This document shows, piece after piece, positions 58,255 to 64,000 of a DNA stretch of 64,000 nucleotides. A program made the translations under genes and the position numbers. Location of the stretch: NCBI RefSeq assembly GCF_037039395.1, contig NZ_CP146242.1, positions 2,116,001 through 2,180,000 of the forward strand, written 5' to 3'. The stretch comes from Agrobacterium vitis (lineage in GTDB: Bacteria > Pseudomonadota > Alphaproteobacteria > Rhizobiales > Rhizobiaceae). The number at the start of each line of letters is the position of its first letter. Position 1 is the stretch's first letter. The notes below the pieces were generated by a model. The model was given only the letters and a program-made list of their open reading frames with translations. It made no database searches and was not told the origin of the DNA.

Positions 58255-58680
58255 TGGTATTCACCAAGGAACTTTCTGCAATGCAAAGAAAGGGCTTGGT
58301 TTTCGAAAGGAAGCGGGATAGGTTGCAGACACGCACCGGGCAGCGGGGAATGAACAAGGATTCGTTTGGCTCTGGGTCGACCGCAAACATGTCTCCTTAA
58401 GGAGACGGTAGCGGCGCGAATGATCCTGGTGCGTGGATCAAATAATTTACTGCTTGATTCCTTAAGCCGAGGTCGGGTTAAGGGCAAAAATTATGCAGAA
58501 TGTTAACGTGTTACAGTCGACCCTCACGCATTTTATAGAATGCAAGGAGCTGTGATAGTCACCAGCGGCCGTATGTTGCATTGGCGCAGTATGCCCCGCA
58601 GCGCGTGGAGCCCCGGTTCGATTTAGCGAACGGGCCGCGTCGCCCTCATATCAGCAAGACAGAAATCAGGTGAGTAATCG
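58255..58680. other. 426-bp intergenic region, prmC to DUF4167
   Basis: No gene seen. It contains a family A repeat at 58450-58498 and, nearer the DUF4167 gene, an imperfect stem around CGGTTCG/CGAACGG at about 58614-58634. Promoter elements are not clear. Confidence 0.4.
58450..58498. repeat. Palindromic repeat, family A copy 3
   Basis: CTGCTTGATT (58450-58459) faces AAATTATGCAG at the right end (to 58498), with a perfect inner stem CCTTAA/TTAAGG and CCGA/TCGG. Downstream AATGTTAACGTGTTACAG is a diverged form of the ATAAAGNGCTACAG block. The outer stem has decayed by a few changes. Confidence 0.6.
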
Positions 58681-59553
58681 ATGAGGCCAGGACAGCAAAA
58701 CAAGCGCAGTCGGGGGCGTAGCAGTGGCGGAAGCAATAATAACAACGGCAATAATTTCAACCGCAAGGGCTCCAACCCGCTGACCCGCACCTATGACAGT
58801 TCGGGTCCTGACGTGAAGATCCGCGGCACGGCGCAGCATATCGCTGAAAAATATATGGCGCTGGCGCGCGATTCGCATAGTTCCGGCGACCGGGTCATGG
58901 CCGAGAACTATTTGCAGCATGCCGAGCATTATAATCGCATCATTGCCGCCGCCCAGGCGCAGATGCAGGAGCGGGTCCATCGCGACGATCGCGACTATAA
59001 TGACCGCGACGGTTCCGATATGGATGGCGACGAGGGCGATAACGGTCTGGACCGTGGCTACCAGCCACAGCCTGAAATGCCGGTTCAGCAGCCCCGCATC
59101 CAGCAGGAACGGGTTCAGCCAGAGCGCGCCCAGCAGGAGCGTCCAGAGCGCGCGGAACGTCAGGACCGTCCAGAACGGGCCGAGCGGCCAGAACGCACGG
59201 AGCGTCCGGAACGCCGCGAGCGCACTCATCAGGACCGCCGTCCGCAGCCGATTGCCCAGTCGCAACCTGAGCTGGATATTGCCGGAAGCGGACCGCAGCC
59301 GGTGATTGAGCAGACCCCGGTTGAAGCTGAATTTGCCGCTGAGGAAAGCGCACAGCAGGCCAGCGCGAAGTCGGATCGGCCCCAAACCCGACGCCGCACG
59401 CCCGCTGCCCGTCCGCGCCGTCCGCGCCGCACGGCTGAAGAGATTGCTGCCGAAGGCGGTGAGGCCAGCGCCGAAGGCAAGCCAGCGGCCAAGGGTCGCG
59501 ACAAGGCCAATAATGGCGATGCTCCGGCTCTTGTCGATATCGTTTCGGAATAA
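58681..59553 (+). CDS. DUF4167 domain-containing protein, possibly RNA-binding
   Basis: The 290-aa protein begins MRPGQQNKRSRGRSSGG with an Asn/Gly-rich run, then the conserved DUF4167 core (NPLTRTYDSSGPDVKIRG, AEKYMALARDSHSSGDRVMA, ENYLQHAEHYNRIIAAA, residues 32-95). The rest is disordered: PERAERPER-type Arg/Glu repeats (about 140-185) and a C-terminal Ala/Arg/Pro stretch. The basic, low-complexity design suggests RNA or ribosome contact, but no function is established. ATG at 58681 follows AGGTGAGTAATCG. It is conserved upstream of clpB. Confidence 0.85.
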   Translation: MRPGQQNKRSRGRSSGGSNNNNGNNFNRKGSNPLTRTYDSSGPDVKIRGTAQHIAEKYMALARDSHSSGDRVMAENYLQHAEHYNRIIAAAQAQMQERVHRDDRDYNDRDGSDMDGDEGDNGLDRGYQPQPEMPVQQPRIQQERVQPERAQQERPERAERQDRPERAERPERTERPERRERTHQDRRPQPIAQSQPELDIAGSGPQPVIEQTPVEAEFAAEESAQQASAKSDRPQTRRRTPAARPRRPRRTAEEIAAEGGEASAEGKPAAKGRDKANNGDAPALVDIVSE

Positions 59554-59606
59554 TATCCATCGGTGATTGAACCAGACAGACTCTGGAATTGCCGATGACC
59601 ACAATT

Positions 59607-59650
59607 AGCCCCTTCTCCCTTTCTGGAGCAGGGGCTTTTTCATTTTTTGG
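59607..59650 (+). terminator. Terminator after the DUF4167 gene
   Basis: AGCCCC (59607-59612) and CTCC pair with GGAG and GGGGCT (59631-59636), with a small internal mismatch, followed by TTTTTCATTTTTT. It separates the DUF4167 gene from the clpB promoter. Confidence 0.85.
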
Positions 59651-59711
59651 TGGTTTGTTTTCGGTTGCTTGCGCTTCATCAAGAGCGGGTGATTTTTTGT
59701 CGCAAGCCGCT

Positions 59712-59740
59712 CTTTAAAGGGCAAAATCGCCTCCCCATAT
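59712..59740 (+). promoter_or_regulatory. Heat-shock (RpoH) promoter of clpB
   Basis: CTTTAAA (59712-59718), 14 bp spacer, CCCCATAT (59733-59740). This fits the sigma-32 consensus CTTGAAA-N13/14-CCCCATNT with one difference in the -35. It is 129 bp upstream of the clpB start and downstream of a terminator, exactly where a clpB heat-shock promoter is expected. Confidence 0.75.
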
Positions 59741-59868
59741 CAGCTTTGACGAATTGAATAGAATCCCTTTAGAGGATTGGATTCAATCACCGGGCCTGCC
59801 GAATGGGGGCCTGATCCTCAAAACCCATGCCGTGCCTTGACGGGCGGCCTGGAGACTGGAGAGCGAAG

Positions 59869-62475
59869 ATGAACGTTGAAAAATATTCCGAACGGGTGCG
59901 CGGCTTCTTGCAGTCTGCCCAGACGCAGGCGCTGTCGGAAGGCCACCAGCAATTTACCCCTGAACATGTGTTGAAAGTACTTCTGGATGATGAGCAGGGC
60001 ATGGCCTCCTCGCTGATCAGCCGCGCGGGCGGCGATCCAAAGGAAGTCAGGATCGCCAATGACGCGGCACTCGCCAAGCTGCCGAAAGTGTCTGGCGGTA
60101 ATGGTCAGGTCTATCTTGCCCAGCCCCTGGCCCGGGTGTTTTCCACCGCAGAAGACGCAGCCAAGAAGGCGGGCGACAGTTTCGTTACCGTCGAGCGGCT
60201 TTTGCTGGCCCTGGCGGTCGAAACCTCGGCATCCACATCCGCCAGCCTGAAAAAGGGCGGGGTTACGGCTGCGGCGTTGAACCAGGTGATCAATGATGTC
60301 CGCAAGGGACGCACCGCTGACACCGCCAATGCCGAACAGGGCTTCGACGCCTTGAAGAAATACGCCCGCGACCTGACGGCAGAGGCGCGAGAAGGCCGGC
60401 TTGATCCGGTGATCGGTCGCGACGATGAAATTCGCCGCACGATGCAAGTCCTGTCACGCCGCACCAAGAACAATCCAGTCCTGATCGGTGAACCCGGCGT
60501 TGGCAAGACGGCGATTGCCGAAGGTCTGGCTATTCGTATCGTCAATGGCGATGTGCCGGAAAGTCTGAAAGACAAGAAACTGATGGCGCTGGATATGGGC
60601 TCCCTGATTGCCGGGGCCAAGTATCGCGGCGAATTCGAGGAACGTTTGAAGGCGGTGTTGAACGAGGTTCAGGCCGATAACGGCGAGATCATCCTGTTCA
60701 TCGACGAAATGCACACGCTGGTCGGCGCGGGCAAGAGCGATGGCGCCATGGATGCGTCCAACTTGCTAAAACCCGCACTGGCGCGTGGCGAATTGCATTG
60801 CGTTGGCGCGACGACGCTGGACGAATATCGCAAGCACGTGGAAAAAGACCCGGCTCTTGCACGGCGTTTCCAGCCGGTGATGGTGGACGAGCCGACGGTG
60901 GAAGACACGATTTCCATCCTGCGCGGCCTCAAGGAAAAATATGAGCAGCATCACAAGGTGCGGATTGCCGATTCGGCCATCGTCGCCGCTGCGACCTTGT
61001 CGAACCGTTACATCACCGACCGCTTCCTGCCGGACAAAGCCATCGACTTGATGGACGAAGCTGCCTCGCGTCTTCGCATGCAGGTGGACTCCAAGCCGGA
61101 AGAGCTGGATGAATTGGACCGCCGTATCATTCAGTTGAAGATCGAGCGGGAAGCCCTGAAGAAGGAAACCGATATCGCCTCCGCCGACCGCTTGAAGCGG
61201 CTGGAAAGCGAATTGGCCTCGCTGGAAGAAGAAGCCGATGCGCTGACGGCCCGCTGGCAGTCGGAAAAACAGAAGCTCGGTCTTGCCGCCGATCTGAAGC
61301 GTCAGCTGGATGAAGCACGTAACGACCTGGCCATCGCCCAGCGCAAGGGCGAATTCCAGCGCGCTGGCGAACTGGCCTATGGTGTTATTCCAGGCCTCGA
61401 AAAGCAGTTGACCGATGCCGAGGCAAAGGATGCCTCTGGCGCGGCCAGCATGGTGCAGGAAGTGGTGACACCCGACAATATCGCTCATATCGTCTCGCGT
61501 TGGACTGGCATTCCGGTGGACCGGATGTTGCAGGGCGAACGGGAAAAGCTGCTGAGAATGGAAGACGAGCTGGCAAAATCGGTGGTCGGGCAGGGCGATG
61601 CGGTGCAGGCCGTGTCGCGGGCTGTGCGCCGGTCGCGGGCCGGACTTCAGGACCCCAACCGGCCGATTGGCTCCTTCATCTTCCTCGGCCCGACTGGCGT
61701 CGGCAAGACAGAGTTGACCAAGTCGCTGGCTCGGTTTCTGTTCGATGATGAAACGGCGATGGTTCGCCTCGACATGTCGGAATATATGGAGAAACACTCC
61801 GTATCCCGGCTGATCGGTGCGCCTCCGGGCTATGTCGGCTATGAGGAAGGCGGCGCTCTGACGGAATCGGTGCGGCGCAAGCCCTATCAGGTCGTGCTGT
61901 TCGATGAGATCGAAAAGGCGCATCCCGATGTCTTCAACGTGCTCTTGCAGGTTCTGGATGACGGTCGCCTGACCGATGGTCAGGGCCGCACGGTGGATTT
62001 CAAGAACACGATCATCATCATGACCTCCAATCTCGGGGCCGAATACCTGACAGCCCTTGGTGAGAACGAGGATGTCGATAGTGTTCGCGACCAGGTGATG
62101 TCTGTGGTTCGGGCCTCTTTCCGTCCCGAATTCCTCAACCGTGTCGATGAGATCATCCTGTTCCATCGCCTGCGGCGCAGTGAAATGGGTGCGATTGTCG
62201 AGATCCAGATGCAGCGGCTCCTGGCTCTGTTGGCTGAACGCAAGATCACTGTCGATCTTGGCGGTGATGCTCGCGATTGGATGGCCAATAAGGGGTACGA
62301 CCCGGTTTATGGGGCAAGGCCGTTGAAGCGGGTGATCCAGAAATACTTGCAGGACCCGCTCGCCGAGCAGATCCTGTCAGGCGAAGTGCTTGATGGTAGC
62401 GAGGTGAAAATCACCGCCGGTTCGGATCGGCTACTGATCCAGCCGGTCAAGCCGATGGATCAGGTCGCAGCCTAA
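59869..62475 (+). CDS. clpB: ATP-dependent chaperone ClpB
   Basis: The 868-aa disaggregase forms a hexamer and works with DnaK to rescue aggregated proteins after heat stress. An N-domain (residues 1-145) is followed by AAA-1 with Walker [15 protein letters not shown] near residue 206, the coiled-coil middle domain (about 400-520, typical of ClpB and absent from ClpA), and AAA-2 with [14 protein letters not shown] near 606. [20 protein letters not shown] is the second Walker B. ATG at 59869 follows GGAGAGCGAAG. A sigma-32 promoter lies upstream. Confidence 0.98.
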   Translation: MNVEKYSERVRGFLQSAQTQALSEGHQQFTPEHVLKVLLDDEQGMASSLISRAGGDPKEVRIANDAALAKLPKVSGGNGQVYLAQPLARVFSTAEDAAKKAGDSFVTVERLLLALAVETSASTSASLKKGGVTAAALNQVINDVRKGRTADTANAEQGFDALKKYARDLTAEAREGRLDPVIGRDDEIRRTMQVLSRRTKNNPVLIGEPGVGKTAIAEGLAIRIVNGDVPESLKDKKLMALDMGSLIAGAKYRGEFEERLKAVLNEVQADNGEIILFIDEMHTLVGAGKSDGAMDASNLLKPALARGELHCVGATTLDEYRKHVEKDPALARRFQPVMVDEPTVEDTISILRGLKEKYEQHHKVRIADSAIVAAATLSNRYITDRFLPDKAIDLMDEAASRLRMQVDSKPEELDELDRRIIQLKIEREALKKETDIASADRLKRLESELASLEEEADALTARWQSEKQKLGLAADLKRQLDEARNDLAIAQRKGEFQRAGELAYGVIPGLEKQLTDAEAKDASGAASMVQEVVTPDNIAHIVSRWTGIPVDRMLQGEREKLLRMEDELAKSVVGQGDAVQAVSRAVRRSRAGLQDPNRPIGSFIFLGPTGVGKTELTKSLARFLFDDETAMVRLDMSEYMEKHSVSRLIGAPPGYVGYEEGGALTESVRRKPYQVVLFDEIEKAHPDVFNVLLQVLDDGRLTDGQGRTVDFKNTIIIMTSNLGAEYLTALGENEDVDSVRDQVMSVVRASFRPEFLNRVDEIILFHRLRRSEMGAIVEIQMQRLLALLAERKITVDLGGDARDWMANKGYDPVYGARPLKRVIQKYLQDPLAEQILSGEVLDGSEVKITAGSDRLLIQPVKPMDQVAA

Positions 62476-62495
62476 GACCTTCCCAGCATCAGTGG

Positions 62496-62518
62496 TGGCG
62501 GCCTTCGGGCCGCCATTT
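62496..62518. terminator. Bidirectional terminator, clpB/M23 peptidase
   Basis: TGGCGGCC (62496-62503), loop TTCG, GGCCGCCA (62508-62515), then TTTCC. The UUCG tetraloop and GC-rich stem are very stable. It sits between convergent gene ends. Confidence 0.8.
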
Positions 62519-62528
62519 CCATGTCATA

Positions 62529-64000
62529 TCAATTGTTGGCGGCAAGCTGCCGATTTTTCTCGGCACTGCTCAGCAGATCGTCAATGCGCTGCCGTTCCTG
62601 CTCGAATTTTGCCAAGGTGCCACCGTTCAGCGACTTGCCGTCCGGCAACCGGACCTTCATCGGATCGACCTTGGTGCCGTTGACGATAATTTCGTAGTGC
62701 AGATGCGGGCCGGTGGACTCGCCGGTCGTCCCCACCCAGCCGATGACCTGACCCTGGCGGATCTTTGCCCCGGCAACGACGCCCTTGGCGATGGCGCTTT
62801 GATGGTTATAGGAGCTTTCATAGCCGTTCGGATGGCGAATAATCGTCTGATTGCCATAGCCGCCGGAATCCCATCCGGCTTTTTCAACCGTTCCGCTGCC
62901 GGCAGCAATGATCGGCGAACCGGATGGCGCGCCCCAATCGACACCGGTATGCATGCGCGAATAACCAAGGATGGGATGCCGGCGCATACCGAAACCTGAG
63001 CGGAACACGCCATTCGGGACCGGATTGCGCAGCAGGAACTGGCGATTGGTCTTGCCGTTTTCGTCAAAATAATCGACGGAATTGTCGGACGGGTCCTGGA
63101 AGCGATAGAGTGATGTCGTTGTGTCGCCAAAACGCGCCCGCAGGAAAAGCAGTTCTGAATCTGCGGCTGCTTTGCCGCTTTCATCCGCAGCCGAATAGAA
63201 AACTTCCAACCCGTCGGTTGGCCTCAGCGGCGCCTGTAAATCCACGCTGCTGGCCAGCAGCCGAACCATTTGCCCCGTCAGTTCCTTGCTGAGCCCATAG
63301 GAAAGGGAAGCCCGGTAAATCCCATCATAAATACTGGGTAAGTCACGATTTGCCATGACGGGAGGGCTGTTTTCGTCAAAGGCCGTTGCAATCGCATCCA
63401 GCATGGGCGGCTCGGACCCTTCAACCAGATGGCTCTGGTCATCCACCGCCATTGTGACCAGATGCTTGCCGCCACGGTAAGCGCTGAACCGGACCACACG
63501 GGCCTGTTCTCCGCGCTGAATAATGCCGAGGCGCAGAACATCGCCGGACTGGAGAGAAGGGCTTCCCAATTTTTCGCTGAGGCTGTCGGAAATCGCTCTG
63601 GCTTTGGCTTCGGGGTAGCCCGCACCGGTCAAGGCGGCAATGATGGTCTGCTCGCGGCGAACCGGAATAATATCGTCGGCATATTCGTCGGTATCCGGCG
63701 TAACGGGGTCCGGTGTCGATACGCTCAGATTTTGCTCAACGACGCGGGCCGAGAGGCCGGGATTTATGTCGAGATCGGCATCCGGATCGGCAAAGCGCTC
63801 TGGGTCTATATAATAGAGCCCGGAAACCTGTTGCGTTCCTTCCGTCAATACGGAGCCATTGGATCGCACGTTTTCTTCGACCTCGTCCGAAGTCATGCCT
63901 GGCGCCGCCTTGAAAGGCGTGCCGTTTACAGGAAAGGCAACCGTCTTCAGGCTTATTTCGGAATCGACGTTCGAACCGTAGATTGTTCCGGTGCGCGGGG
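62529..64000 (-). CDS. M23 (LytM) family peptidoglycan peptidase, 5' end outside window
   Basis: The frame is open to the right window edge (at least 490 codons); ATG at 63896 lies within it, but coding continues upstream without a stop, so the true start is beyond 64000. The C-terminal LytM domain has the zinc ligands in SRMHTGVDWGAPSG (HxxxD) and GPHLHYEII (HxH), with HPNGYESSYNHQSAI. An upstream opacity/LysM-like region near residues 70-160 of the visible part precedes it. It likely hydrolyses or regulates hydrolysis of peptide cross-links; with FtsEX it is the kind of protein that acts in septation, but a direct link is inference. Confidence 0.92.
   Translation of the reverse strand, partial: PRTGTIYGSNVDSEISLKTVAFPVNGTPFKAAPGMTSDEVEENVRSNGSVLTEGTQQVSGLYYIDPERFADPDADLDINPGLSARVVEQNLSVSTPDPVTPDTDEYADDIIPVRREQTIIAALTGAGYPEAKARAISDSLSEKLGSPSLQSGDVLRLGIIQRGEQARVVRFSAYRGGKHLVTMAVDDQSHLVEGSEPPMLDAIATAFDENSPPVMANRDLPSIYDGIYRASLSYGLSKELTGQMVRLLASSVDLQAPLRPTDGLEVFYSAADESGKAAADSELLFLRARFGDTTTSLYRFQDPSDNSVDYFDENGKTNRQFLLRNPVPNGVFRSGFGMRRHPILGYSRMHTGVDWGAPSGSPIIAAGSGTVEKAGWDSGGYGNQTIIRHPNGYESSYNHQSAIAKGVVAGAKIRQGQVIGWVGTTGESTGPHLHYEIIVNGTKVDPMKVRLPDGKSLNGGTLAKFEQERQRIDDLLSSAEKNRQLAANN

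Larger units (their letters stand above)
59554..59868. other. 315-bp intergenic region, DUF4167 to clpB
   Basis: No gene seen. It contains a terminator (59607-59650) and a heat-shock-type promoter (59712-59740), plus a stem GCTTGCG...CGCAAGC around 59664-59706. TTGAAT...ATTCAA near 59753-59787 is a second possible stem in the clpB leader. Confidence 0.5.

Noticed and set aside
60766..62166. 466-codon open frame opposite clpB
   Set aside because: It is the antisense of the ClpB AAA domains; no independent start signals or motifs.

Overview
The window is an ordinary-looking stretch of alphaproteobacterial core chromosome. Protein sequences and gene order (ftsEX next to a plsC/DUF2125 block, hpt-cpdR, argH-lptM-lysA, etfBA, secA/argJ, ubiG, lysC-ptsP-prfA-prmC, DUF4167-clpB) point to a member of the Rhizobiaceae, most likely the Agrobacterium/Allorhizobium/Rhizobium group. 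This is a judgement from family recognition, not a database search. GC content looks high and coding density is high. I see no prophage, insertion sequence, CRISPR array or transfer island.

Layout. 1-7.6 kb: the end of a prephenate/cyclohexadienyl dehydrogenase gene; DUF2125 and ChaC genes; a leftward ftsE-ftsX-ydcF-plsC block; a rightward block of a DUF3426-like membrane protein, hpt and the cell-cycle regulator cpdR. 7.7-14.3 kb: leftward argH, an LptM-type lipoprotein, lysA and a TIGR02302 membrane protein, with tlpA and a GST gene running right. 15-23 kb: hbd, a chemoreceptor gene, etfA/etfB, a cobalamin adenosyltransferase, a HIG1-type twin-TM protein and an SDR. 23-29 kb: small housekeeping genes (yihY, gluQ, a DNA glycosylase, an HNH protein, dsbB, yqaA), tRNA-Leu(CAA), a diguanylate cyclase and a tiny lipoprotein. 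29.7-34 kb: an acyl-CoA synthetase, then a CelD-like acetyltransferase and a frameshifted Wzx-type flippase gene. 34-41 kb: secA facing ppiC-argJ-GNAT-mutT. 41-47 kb: an orphan Flp pilin, a methyltransferase, comF, grxC, a nitrilase, DUF1178, DUF3291 and ubiG. 47-52 kb: an SH3 protein and the lpiA-acvB pair (lysyl-phosphatidylglycerol synthesis and hydrolysis). 52.6-64 kb: lysC, ptsP, prfA, prmC, DUF4167, clpB and an M23 peptidase running off the right edge.

How the genes connect. Several themes recur: envelope biogenesis and division (ftsEX, plsC, M23, lpiA/acvB, flippase, secA, ppiC, dsbB); lysine/arginine biosynthesis (lysA, lysC, argH, argJ); beta-oxidation electron flow (hbd, etfAB); and regulation (cpdR, ptsP, the diguanylate cyclase, the chemoreceptor).

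I did not find a clearly new multi-gene system. The most interesting material is between genes. Two families of palindromic repeats recur here, one built around TGCATAATT...AATTATGCA and one made of two tandem hairpins separated by a GTTTTCG-containing linker. One locus fuses a piece of each. A GGATGC...GCATCC hairpin with a conserved flank precedes both cpdR and lysC. There are also candidate CtrA boxes, a near-consensus heat-shock promoter before clpB, and a frameshift that breaks the flippase gene.
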